Source: Ruminococcaceae bacterium UBA2806
Lineage (GTDB): Bacteria; Bacillota; Clostridia; Oscillospirales; Acutalibacteraceae
Assembly (NCBI GenBank): GCA_002351795.1
Contig: DEHG01000045.1
Location: 1-7,797, forward strand
DNA length: 7,797 nt
Direction: 5' to 3'
Part shown: in pieces, positions 1 through 6,287 of the stretch
How the letters are laid out: the number at the start of each line of letters is the position of its first letter
Position numbering within the stretch: position 1 is the first letter of the stretch
Made by a program: the position numbers and the translations under genes
Notes under the pieces: generated by a model
What the model saw: only the letters and a program-made list of their open reading frames with translations
Told to the model about the DNA's origin: nothing
The model's database searches: none

Positions 1-455
1 CAAGAGCTTTTTTTAATTTTTTTTAATTTCTTTTTTATCCTTCCACCAAAAACTCTTGTACCTCTTATCAGATATCTTACGGGATAGATAAGATTCCAGA
101 ACCGGACGTAAAACATATATCCCTTGTCTGAAATACTGATGCTCCTGCCGCTTCGTTTTATGCTTTTAAGAACACCGATCACAGCTTTTTCAGGAACCTG
201 CTCCAGCATAAAAGTGTTGTCTCCCCTGATATCATATCTGCCGTCACGCACATATATCACCCTGTGAAGAACATACTGCTCTCCTCTTTTATAAAGCGCA
301 ACATCAAAACGTTCAAGCCTTGCCTGCGGATCTTTTTTTTCAATAACAACAAGGTCACGATCCTGGCGCAGTAGCGGACGCATACTTACTCCTTTTGTTT
401 TATATACAAGTATGCCATCCCTGTCCAGAATATTCTCAAAAGTTAATTTGCTCAT
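1..455 (-). CDS. S24/S26 family (signal-peptidase-like) serine peptidase, C-terminus cut by window edge
   Basis: Translating the minus strand from ATG at 455-453 gives at least 151 residues with no stop before position 1, so the gene is 3'-partial. The S24/S26 signature is clear: GVSMRP at residues 22-27 supplies the likely nucleophile Ser24, YVLHRVI at 61-67 supplies His64 where the general base is expected, and IRGDN follows at 76-80. A Ser-His pair resembles SipW/ER-type signal peptidases rather than the Ser-Lys pair of bacterial LepB. Unlike LepB, there is no N-terminal membrane anchor. The visible C-terminus (about 139-151) is very Lys-rich. The start codon overlaps the stop of the PqqD-like gene (ATGA), so the two are probably translationally coupled. 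In such a setting the enzyme might cleave a peptide leader; that role is inferred. Family assignment is confident, substrate is not. Confidence 0.82.
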   Translation of the reverse strand, partial: MSKLTFENILDRDGILVYKTKGVSMRPLLRQDRDLVVIEKKDPQARLERFDVALYKRGEQYVLHRVIYVRDGRYDIRGDNTFMLEQVPEKAVIGVLKSIKRSGRSISISDKGYMFYVRFWNLIYPVRYLIRGTRVFGGRIKKKLKKIKKSS

Positions 456-712
456 TTTTCAACAGCGTCTATCTCATAAAGCACATTAAGTATCTTATCG
501 ACATCAGCCTCAATTATCTTTTTATCCGCATCATACTTACTCATCATTCTGCTTATGATCTCTTCCTTTGTAGTATCCTCTTTCAGACAATTGATAATAA
601 AAGCCGCTGTCTTATTGCTTTTTACCATTCCGTTGAAATCCGTATTTCCTGTTGCGATCATTATCTGATCGTCACCTATTTCATGTGTGATAAAATTGTT
701 TTTAAGCTTCAT
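452..712 (-). CDS. PqqD family protein (probable RiPP leader-recognition element)
   Basis: This 86-residue protein matches the PqqD fold in size and pattern: an N-terminal strand region with IMIATGNTDF (17-26), then KSNKTAAFIINCL (31-43), TTKEEIISRMMSKYD (47-61) and a C-terminal helix ending DVDKILNVLYEIDAVEK. PqqD-type domains bind leader peptides of ribosomal peptides and hand them to modifying enzymes, often radical SAM proteins. The start at 712 is chosen because a perfect AGGAGG lies six bases upstream (719-724); the frame stays open farther up to an ATG at 859 inside the neighbouring protease gene, but that ATG has no ribosome site. The stop overlaps the ATG of the S24/S26 peptidase. 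No precursor peptide is visible nearby, so the partner is unknown. Confidence 0.8.
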   Translation of the reverse strand: MKLKNNFITHEIGDDQIMIATGNTDFNGMVKSNKTAAFIINCLKEDTTKEEIISRMMSKYDADKKIIEADVDKILNVLYEIDAVEK

Positions 713-718
713 ATCTGA

Positions 719-724
719 CCTCCT
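719..724 (-). promoter_or_regulatory. Ribosome binding site that fixes the PqqD-like start
   Basis: On the minus strand AGGAGG stands six bases before the ATG at 712-710. It rules out the longer in-frame reading that begins at 859 inside the upstream gene. Confidence 0.85.
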
Positions 725-842
725 GAATTTTTTATTAATATTTTTATGTGAAACATATAAACCTGTATATACAATTATATAGGAATGAATAACGGTGACT
801 TGTGCAGCTTTGCCGCACAAAATGAACCCCAGAAAGCAGGTT

Positions 843-1907
843 TTACGTATTTGCTGCACTCAATAATGAAAGCGTGATCATGCCTATTGTAATTACTGCA
901 AATATTATCATTCCAATATTAACGAAAGCTGTCCTGATACCGGTTTTATCAGGGATCTGTTCCTCCCTTTCATGGATCTCAAGCTTTTTTCTTTTTGTTA
1001 TCAGCATTATCACACCGACAATTATCATTGCATAATACAAAAAAACATACAATAAAAACAAAAGGATCCAGATAAGATGTTCCTTGAAAAACGCTGTATT
1101 TTCAATAATAAATTGTTCCGTTATATTATTATCCTTCAGCATATCGATAAAATCATAATAAGCCGACTGTCTGATAAGAAATGGAACAATTATAGTATTT
1201 AAACTGTTGATGGCAATATGCAGGATGATCGGGAGCTTCACATCACCCGAGCGCACATAAATATAGCCAAGTATAAGTCCGAATCCGACCGAATAAAAAA
1301 ACTGGAACAGATTCATATGATACATACCGAAGCAAAGTGCCGAAAACAGTATTGCCGCCTTTTCACCATACCGCACAGTCCTGTCAATTATCATCTTGCG
1401 GAATACTATCTCCTCAAAAATCGGACCGATAAATGAACCTATCAATATTGCCAGCGGATTAAATGCTGTAACCATTTCCACAATACTGTTTTCCGCTTTG
1501 CCTGATGACAAAACACCCGATAAAAATGTTCCGATAATATTTCCCGCAAGTATTATCGGAAATACCATTGAGGTCAATGAAAATATCCGCCCTGCTCCAA
1601 GCTTTGTTTTTTCCAACGCAGTTTTTTTCATTCTGCTCAGTATTAAAATTATTAGCGGGAAGCATATGACATACATCGGCGCAAAAGATACTATCATATT
1701 CGCAATATTTTCATCTATGACCGGATCGGAAGAATCAGTCAGCGATTTGAATACTACGCTGAGAATTATCGAGACAACAATAGTTATGATATACGAAAGC
1801 CCCAGCCACAATGCTATTTTAGAATAACATTTTTTCATTTCATTCTTATTATCCATTATAACAGGAGCTTCGGATATGATACTTTCCTGCTGAATATTAT
1901 TATCCAT
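843..1907 (-). CDS. CPBP family intramembrane glutamic endopeptidase (Abi/CAAX-like protease)
   Basis: A multi-pass membrane protein with all CPBP motifs. Numbering from ATG 1913, the EEIVFR motif is at 167-172 (paired Glu and Arg), FGMYH at 195-199 and HIAIN at 232-236. Hydrophobic segments lie near 31-55, 70-92, 111-135, 151-165, 185-222, 226-246, 279-303 and 326-352. The family includes Rce1-like proteases, bacteriocin-immunity proteins and leader-processing enzymes. The start is put at 1907 (354 residues): AGGAGG directly abuts the ATG at 1913, leaving no spacing, but is six bases from the ATG at 1907. Its promoter is at 1940-1967. The PqqD-like gene starts 130 bases downstream on the same strand with no clear terminator between, so co-transcription is likely. 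Substrate unknown; maturation of, or immunity to, a peptide made by this locus is an inference. Confidence 0.88.
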   Translation of the reverse strand: MDNNIQQESIISEAPVIMDNKNEMKKCYSKIALWLGLSYIITIVVSIILSVVFKSLTDSSDPVIDENIANMIVSFAPMYVICFPLIILILSRMKKTALEKTKLGAGRIFSLTSMVFPIILAGNIIGTFLSGVLSSGKAENSIVEMVTAFNPLAILIGSFIGPIFEEIVFRKMIIDRTVRYGEKAAILFSALCFGMYHMNLFQFFYSVGFGLILGYIYVRSGDVKLPIILHIAINSLNTIIVPFLIRQSAYYDFIDMLKDNNITEQFIIENTAFFKEHLIWILLFLLYVFLYYAMIIVGVIMLITKRKKLEIHEREEQIPDKTGIRTAFVNIGMIIFAVITIGMITLSLLSAANT

Positions 1908-1913
1908 AAACAT

Positions 1914-1920
1914 CCTCCTT
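1914..1920 (-). promoter_or_regulatory. Ribosome binding site deciding the CPBP protease start
   Basis: AAGGAGG on the minus strand runs straight into ATG 1913-1911 (zero spacing) and is six bases from ATG 1907-1905. The second ATG is the workable start, so the protein begins MDNN. Confidence 0.8.
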
Positions 1921-1939
1921 AAAAAATCATTCCGATAAT

Positions 1940-1967
1940 ATTATAACACATTAAGTTTTAATTTCAA
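1940..1967 (-). promoter_or_regulatory. Promoter of the CPBP protease / PqqD / peptidase operon
   Basis: On the minus strand a -35 TTGAAA (1962-1967) is separated by 16 bases from a perfect TATAAT (1940-1945) that also carries the extended -10 TGT in front. The predicted transcript start is near 1933, about 26 bases before the start codon at 1907 and upstream of its ribosome site. The match is to the vegetative sigma consensus; no operator was recognised. Confidence 0.75.
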
Positions 1968-2049
1968 CCGTATTCTGCTGAAAAACCTATTACACCCTGA
2001 ATCAGCCAGTTTCAGATCTTTATCATAGATACATAAGCAAATATTTTAA

Positions 2050-2078
2050 TTGACAAATCATACTGAATATTATATCAT
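2050..2078 (+). promoter_or_regulatory. Promoter of the 227-residue hypothetical gene
   Basis: A perfect -35 TTGACA (2050-2055) stands 17 bases before TATCAT (2073-2078), one mismatch from consensus. Transcription would start near 2085, leaving a leader of about 24 bases that still contains the AAAGG ribosome site. It is divergent from the protease promoter about 80 bases to the left. Confidence 0.6.
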
Positions 2079-2108
2079 CAAAATAAAAAAACGAAAGGCT
2101 TCGGTATC

Positions 2109-2792
2109 ATGAAAAAAATAAACACCAATTCAAGATACTCATATACAACACTTTTTGACGCTATGACAGACACTCAGAAGCTTATCTGTGAAACTGTCGG
2201 GAAAGACGAATACGGAAATTATATACTGCATATCTCGTCAACATACAATATCGGAAATGCATATTCTACATCTGACGAATACTATATTCTCACAGTAAAA
2301 GAATATAAAGACCGCCTTGAACAGGCAAGAAAAAACCGTCTGATTTCATGGCTGAAATACCGCAGTCTGCTTAAAGAGATCCATGAACCTACCGTATCCA
2401 GTGAAAAGATAACATCATTTGAAAGAATAACACTTCACATAAGCGGTATGCGTTTCCGCAGCGAATATGAGATACTCATGAAAGGAACTCAGGCAGAGAT
2501 AACTCAATATTCAATACGCTGTTCAAAAGACGGGGATGAAAAAGTTCCCGAAAAAAGCGCATTATGCAGTCAATATGAAATGCTTGATCTATTAAACAAA
2601 TGCAGTCTCCTTTCATGGGACGGCTTTCATGGGAAGCATCCTAAAGGAGTAAAGGACGGAATAATGTTTTCACTGCAGGCTGTATTAAACGGCGGTAAAA
2701 CGATAAAAGCAGAAGGATCAGAAAACTTTCCACGTCATTACAGAGATTTTACCGACGGTCTGTACAGCTTACTGAACGATGATCGTCAGTAA
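2109..2792 (+). CDS. Hypothetical protein, 227 residues, with a C-terminal dG-F...GS-FP-Y motif region
   Basis: I do not recognise a named family. The protein is soluble-looking, with no signal peptide or membrane segment. The N-terminal half has many Tyr, Lys and Glu residues and a likely helix near 64-92. The C-terminal third holds SWDGFHG (169-175), DGIMFSL (183-189) and AEGSENFPRHY (201-211); this arrangement recurs, from memory, near the end of many small uncharacterised Clostridia proteins, so it is probably a real domain rather than a chance open frame. AAAGG at 2094-2098 lies ten bases before the ATG, and a good promoter lies at 2050-2078, so it appears to be a monocistronic gene. It converges on the nitrilase-like gene 54 bases away. 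No clear terminator is visible between the two. Confidence 0.72.
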   Translation: MKKINTNSRYSYTTLFDAMTDTQKLICETVGKDEYGNYILHISSTYNIGNAYSTSDEYYILTVKEYKDRLEQARKNRLISWLKYRSLLKEIHEPTVSSEKITSFERITLHISGMRFRSEYEILMKGTQAEITQYSIRCSKDGDEKVPEKSALCSQYEMLDLLNKCSLLSWDGFHGKHPKGVKDGIMFSLQAVLNGGKTIKAEGSENFPRHYRDFTDGLYSLLNDDRQ

Positions 2793-2846
2793 CGCAGGCT
2801 CAGAAAAATACCCCTGCCACGAAGAAATCATACTGCACTTTGATGA

Positions 2847-4250
2847 CTATACGCCGTATATAGTTTCCGTATACAGACAGTCCTGACTGCAGATGCCATT
2901 AAAAGCGCCTTCACATATAGGCATTTCACATAGTTTCTGAGAATCATCATCATTTCTCCCTATACGCTTGCGTACATAGCCGATGTTTTTGAAATTAGCT
3001 TCCTTTCCCTTTTGCATTGCGGCGCAGGTATTTATCCAGATAACATTGCAGTCATCATGCGCACACAGGTCAAAAGACCGGCAAAAATCATACGATCCCG
3101 TTGAAAATGATGGTACGATAATCAGAGTCAGTCTGAAACAGCGCATTATCTGCTCCATATATTTTGTATTCAGAAAATCCTTGCATATCAGTATTGCAAT
3201 TCGTCCTATTCCTTCATAATGAAGTATGCTTACAACATTATTTGTTCTTATCCCCTCAAGATAGCCCGACCCGCAGAATTCCGAACGGAACGGGTTCTGC
3301 TTGCTCTGACGGCAGACAACATTTCCCCATCGGTCAAGAACAGCCGCTGTGTTCATACTGTTTTTCCATACAGACGGAAGTACGATCATTGACGGAATTC
3401 TTTCCTGTTCATCCCTTGTCAGTTCTTTAAGCTTTGAAATTATATATTCTTCTGTTTCATTATTTCCGAGCATTTCAGGAAAAACAATAATGTCGCATTG
3501 GCTTTCGGCAGATCTTATTATCCTTTTCCAGACAGCTTCGTTTTCCTTTACCGGATCATCTGTATTACAGTCGATAGAAAAATACTGCACACTGTCTTTT
3601 TCATAAAAAATTTCCTTAAAGTCACGGCTCATACGCAGCGGCGAAGCGCATACATTTATGCATTTTCTGATATTGAGATCAGGAAAAAACTCCTTTGGAA
3701 GAAAAATATGCTTGTCAATAAGCTCCCCAAGTATACTGTTCTCAATAAGAAGGAAATTATATAGATAATCGTCCAGTCTGTTGCAGCTTTGCGAAAGTCT
3801 ATGCTTTCGCTCCCATATACAATGACACCGTGGAAGCAGACCAATACCTGTAGTTTCACGGTTAGTATTGAGAACAACCGAAAAGCTGTCCGTCTGATAT
3901 TCACTTATCTTTGCTTTCAAAAGCTCCTCCATTGCCTCATCAAGAACATTTGCAAGGGTTATCATAGCAAATTGTTCACTTCTTCCGCTAAGCAATGAAA
4001 TATATCTTTCAAGCGCTGAACACAGCTTATCATCAATATCCTCTCTGTATAGCTGACGGATACAGATATCATTCCCGTTTACATCCGGGGAGACAGAAAA
4101 AAGCTGAGGAACATTATCATATATGTCAGAAATGAGTTTTTTCTTCATTTCAGGTGATATGCAGCTATATTTTACATATAACGAATCATCGGCGCATGAT
4201 CTTATTATAATTGAACAAAGCACTGCTGTAATATTAAATATTCTTACCAT
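2847..4250 (-). CDS. Carbon-nitrogen hydrolase (nitrilase superfamily) domain protein with unknown N-terminal half
   Basis: The 467-residue protein has a C-terminal nitrilase fold from about residue 195. The triad is visible: Glu259 in IIVFPEML, Lys317 in CRQSKQNPF, and Cys356 in IAILICKDFL. Such enzymes hydrolyse or condense amide or nitrile C-N bonds; the substrate cannot be told. Residues 1-190 match nothing I know; LNTNRETTGIG (127-137) and LPRCHCIWE (139-147) look structured rather than random. There are 24 cysteines, suiting a cytosolic protein of an anaerobe. The first 20 residues are mildly hydrophobic, but IRSC is not a proper lipobox. No SD sits well before ATG 4250; AAGGA (4269-4273) is 18 bases away and better suits an out-of-frame ATG at 4263, so the start is uncertain. 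It is apparently single-gene. Nitrilase domains also occur fused to DRT1-type defence reverse transcriptases, but no reverse transcriptase is found here. Confidence 0.8.
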   Translation of the reverse strand: MVRIFNITAVLCSIIIRSCADDSLYVKYSCISPEMKKKLISDIYDNVPQLFSVSPDVNGNDICIRQLYREDIDDKLCSALERYISLLSGRSEQFAMITLANVLDEAMEELLKAKISEYQTDSFSVVLNTNRETTGIGLLPRCHCIWERKHRLSQSCNRLDDYLYNFLLIENSILGELIDKHIFLPKEFFPDLNIRKCINVCASPLRMSRDFKEIFYEKDSVQYFSIDCNTDDPVKENEAVWKRIIRSAESQCDIIVFPEMLGNNETEEYIISKLKELTRDEQERIPSMIVLPSVWKNSMNTAAVLDRWGNVVCRQSKQNPFRSEFCGSGYLEGIRTNNVVSILHYEGIGRIAILICKDFLNTKYMEQIMRCFRLTLIIVPSFSTGSYDFCRSFDLCAHDDCNVIWINTCAAMQKGKEANFKNIGYVRKRIGRNDDDSQKLCEMPICEGAFNGICSQDCLYTETIYGV

Positions 4251-4304
4251 GTTTCTTTACCATATTTTTCCTTGATTATTCTTTTCATTTACCCGGCAAA
4301 TAAA

Positions 4305-4313
4305 TGCTATAAT
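4305..4313 (+). promoter_or_regulatory. Possible rightward extended -10 element
   Basis: TGCTATAAT reads rightward and abuts the leftward -10 of the nitrilase-like gene, forming a palindrome TATAATATTATA. The -35 position has only TCATTT, so activity is doubtful. If used, it would give a long leader for the metal-repressor gene. Confidence 0.25.
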
Positions 4314-4343
4314 ATTATACCAGTATTCATACCTACGCTGCAA
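4314..4343 (-). promoter_or_regulatory. Promoter of the nitrilase-domain gene
   Basis: On the minus strand TATAAT (4314-4319) carries the extended TGG in front, with a weak -35 TTGCAG (4338-4343) 18 bases upstream. The transcript would start near 4307, giving a leader of about 57 bases before ATG 4250. Confidence 0.55.
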
Positions 4344-4443
4344 GAGGATTATTAAAAACACTTTACGGAATTACCGGTCTTGTAAATATAAAGCCTTAAA
4401 AGCCATATATAACTTAAATTATGACACTTACCAATAAAAACAG

Positions 4444-4472
4444 TTGTAAAAAGTAAAAAAAAATGATATAAT
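4444..4472 (+). promoter_or_regulatory. Promoter of the DtxR/MntR-type repressor
   Basis: TTGTAA (4444-4449), a 17-base spacer, then perfect TATAAT (4467-4472) with TGA in front as an extended -10. The transcript start would be near 4479, just ahead of the AGGAGGG ribosome site at 4482-4488. Upstream, 4409-4422 is a 12-of-14 match inverted repeat, but it is so AT-rich that I do not call it an operator. Confidence 0.75.
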
Positions 4473-4496
4473 TCAATTACAAGGAGGGAAATTACT

Positions 4497-4883
4497 ATGC
4501 GACCCGATATAAAATCAGAAAAAACAGCCGAGGATTATCTTGAAGCCATGCTGATAATCAAAAAAAAGAACGGAGAAGTAAGATCAATTGATGTAGCCAG
4601 ATATTTCGGAATAACAAAGCCAAGCGTAACATATACGACCAAGCGCCTGAGAGAAAAGGGCTACATAATAATGGATAAAGACAACTATATTACTATCACC
4701 GAAAGCGGATTGAAGATCGCTGAAAAAATATATACCCGTCATAAGACCCTGACCGATCTTTTTGTCCGTCTCGGCGTTCCGGAGGATATAGCCGAAAAAG
4801 ATGCCTGTAAAATTGAACATGATATCAGCCCGGAAACTTTTGACGCATTATGCGATCTTCTTAAAACCTGCACAAGTGATTGA
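4497..4883 (+). CDS. DtxR/MntR family metal-dependent transcriptional repressor, short two-domain form
   Basis: A 128-residue regulator. The N-terminal winged helix covers about 8-70, with the recognition helix around ITKPSVTYTTKRLREKGY (39-56) and wing near YITITESG. A dimerisation/metal domain follows. Aligning by eye to B. subtilis MntR, the metal ligands are Asp13, Glu16, His82, Cys104, Glu107 and His108. MntR has Glu at the Cys104 position, while iron-sensing DtxR/IdeR has Cys there (ACRWEH versus ACKIEH here), which leans towards iron. The C-terminal SH3-like domain of DtxR is absent. AGGAGGG sits eight bases before the ATG. It converges on the feo operon, so control of ferrous iron uptake is the natural inference; Mn sensing is not excluded. 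Confidence 0.88.
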   Translation: MRPDIKSEKTAEDYLEAMLIIKKKNGEVRSIDVARYFGITKPSVTYTTKRLREKGYIIMDKDNYITITESGLKIAEKIYTRHKTLTDLFVRLGVPEDIAEKDACKIEHDISPETFDALCDLLKTCTSD

Positions 4884-4890
4884 TCTTATG

Positions 4891-4930
4891 AAAAAACTGC
4901 CCATGCTCTCATGCATACGGGCAGTTTTTT
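4891..4930. terminator. Strong bidirectional rho-independent terminator
   Basis: A 12-base perfect stem pairs 4891-4902 (A6 then CTGCCC) with 4919-4930 (GGGCAG then T6); within the loop ATGC and GCAT can add four pairs. With A-tract on one side and T-tract on the other it can stop transcripts of both the repressor gene, which ends eight bases before it, and the opposing ABC operon, whose last stop is at 4933. Confidence 0.92.
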
Positions 4931-4932
4931 TC

Positions 4933-6287
4933 TCACTCCGAACCCTTCAGAGCTTCTACCATATCTATTTTCCTGTTCTTCCTTGCAACCATCTGACCAA
5001 CAAGGATCGAAACGCCGAAGGTCAGCAATATTGAAACACAATATGTCAATGGTCCGAGCATAAGCTTCATTTCATACTCTCCTGCAAGGGCTAAAAGCAT
5101 CCATTCCAGAGCGCCTACTCCTGCGGGAAGTCCTATAATAACCCCTATCACCGTCAAGACTTATCCCTGTAAGCGCTTCCCAGTCGCTTTCAAGCTTTGA
5201 AGCAAGCGATTTTGCTTTTGTGCTGTCGGCATTTTCAACAAGATTGACCTTTGTTGCGTAATTTGAAATATCATTATCAAGCAGGTCAAGAAATCCTGCC
5301 ATTGTATCACGCATTCCAAGACCGCCAACCATGAGAACTATACAGCCCACTATTCCGAAAAGCGTCATAAATGAACGGCTTTTATGTCTGCTGAGATCAC
5401 GAAAATTCCATTTTGTACCAAAACGCAGTCTGTCCCAAAGCTTTGTCCGTTCAAGCAGTGTCTTTCGCATTTTTTTCGGAGTATACGGGCGCAGTGTCTC
5501 TGCGGCAGTTCCCCTGAGCTGACGATATACCGAAAGATAACTGATAAGCGTCAGAAATACTATCGTTCCCAGCATAACAGGATAGCAGAAAAACGGTGTT
5601 GCCGACGACCAGTCGGGCATATCAAAATATGTTCCCATCGTGCCGTCTTTGCTCATGACAGATTTGCATACAAGATTGCCGAGAACCACTCCAAGACCTG
5701 TCCCTGTGATACCGATAAACAGTCCGTATGAAGTATAGTGCCGCAGTATACGGCGGTTTTTGAAGCCGAGGGCTTTCAGAGTACCTATCTGTATCTTCTC
5801 TTTAGTGGCGATACGGTGCATAGTCGTTACCATTGTAAGTATGGCAATGGCAAGGAAAAGAACAGGCATAACAGAACCCATCGTCTTTCCCTCAGTTGCT
5901 TCGCCCTCCGTTTTCGTCATATTCCTCGCCTTCCATAACGATAAAAGTTGAAACCGTGAAATTTTCACTTACGTCAAGTGCGACAGCTTTGTTCTTTTTA
6001 TCCTTAATATCAAGATTAACGGACAGGAAACGTGTTGCCGCATCAACTCCGTCGATAGAAGCGATCTTGTCAAGCTCCTCGCCGGTAAAGTCCTCCTGGG
6101 AATACAGGCGGTAATCTGCATATTTTGTATCTGCAAAAAAACGTGAGGTATCATATTCTATGGTGTACCATTCCATATTGAAGCCGAGAAAAATACCCAT
6201 ACCGAGGGTTATCATTATTATCATTGAGATAAACTGTGACTTATAGCTCCATGCGGTACGAAATAATTTGCGTATAAGCATTACCAT
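4933..6287 (-). pseudogene. FtsX-type ABC transporter permease, broken by two internal frame-changing deletions
   Basis: Three pieces of one permease lie in order in three different frames. Piece one (6287 to about 5910) starts with a basic stretch, a membrane helix near residues 16-36 and an extracellular part, then runs out of frame to a stop at 5892. Piece two (about 5925 to 5146) resumes at EGKTMGSVMPVLF, with helices, KIQIGTLKALGFKNRRIL, and the second-half start KWNFRDLSRHKSRSFMTLFG. Piece three (about 5157 to 4933) is the last helices and VARKNRKIDMVEALKG end. Intact relatives are, from memory, roughly 1,000-1,200 residues; about 450 codons remain. Missing are most of the first extracellular domain and the second extracellular domain plus following helices. 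Both joins sit in short sequence readable in both flanking frames, pointing to microhomology deletion. The start overlaps the ATPase stop by seven bases (ATGGTAA), so they were coupled. Confidence 0.88.

Noticed and set aside
395..718. Plus-strand open frame of 107 codons opposite the PqqD-like and peptidase genes.
   Set aside because: It is antisense to two well-supported coupled genes, has no ribosome site, and its Cys/His/Tyr-rich product looks like an antisense shadow. The same holds for plus-strand frames at 1396-1827, 3164-3764, 5384-5731 and 6726-6932.
774..779. Perfect TATAAT on the minus strand upstream of the PqqD-like gene, possibly an internal promoter.
   Set aside because: No acceptable -35 at 15-18 bases and no TGn extension; the region is simply AT-rich.
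800..820. Hairpin TTGTGC/GCACAA with a small inner stem between the protease and PqqD genes, considered as a terminator.
   Set aside because: There is no T-tract on either strand, so nothing supports termination; it may be a chance or minor mRNA structure.
452..859. Longer 135-residue reading of the PqqD-like gene from ATG 859.
   Set aside because: That ATG lies within the protease gene without a ribosome site; ATG 712 has AGGAGG at ideal distance and gives the normal PqqD length.
2794..2817. GCAGG/CCTGC inverted repeat between the two convergent genes as a terminator.
   Set aside because: A five-base stem with a 14-base loop and no T-run on either strand is too weak.
4180..4200. Residues SCADDSLYV near the start of the nitrilase-domain protein recall the catalytic xADD box of reverse transcriptases, tempting given RT-nitrilase fusions.
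   Set aside because: Only the short xADD string matches; there is no palm-domain sequence before it, the gene begins 19 residues upstream, and no RT remnant was seen in 4251-4496 on the minus strand.
4185..4250. Lipoprotein signal peptide at the start of the nitrilase-domain protein (hydrophobic stretch then Cys19).
   Set aside because: The residues before the Cys are I-R-S; an Arg inside the lipobox is not accepted, and the hydrophobic core is short.
4933..6287. Programmed frameshifting as the explanation for the three-frame permease.
   Set aside because: Whole domains are missing at both joins, not just a frame change, and no slippery heptamer with a following structure is evident.
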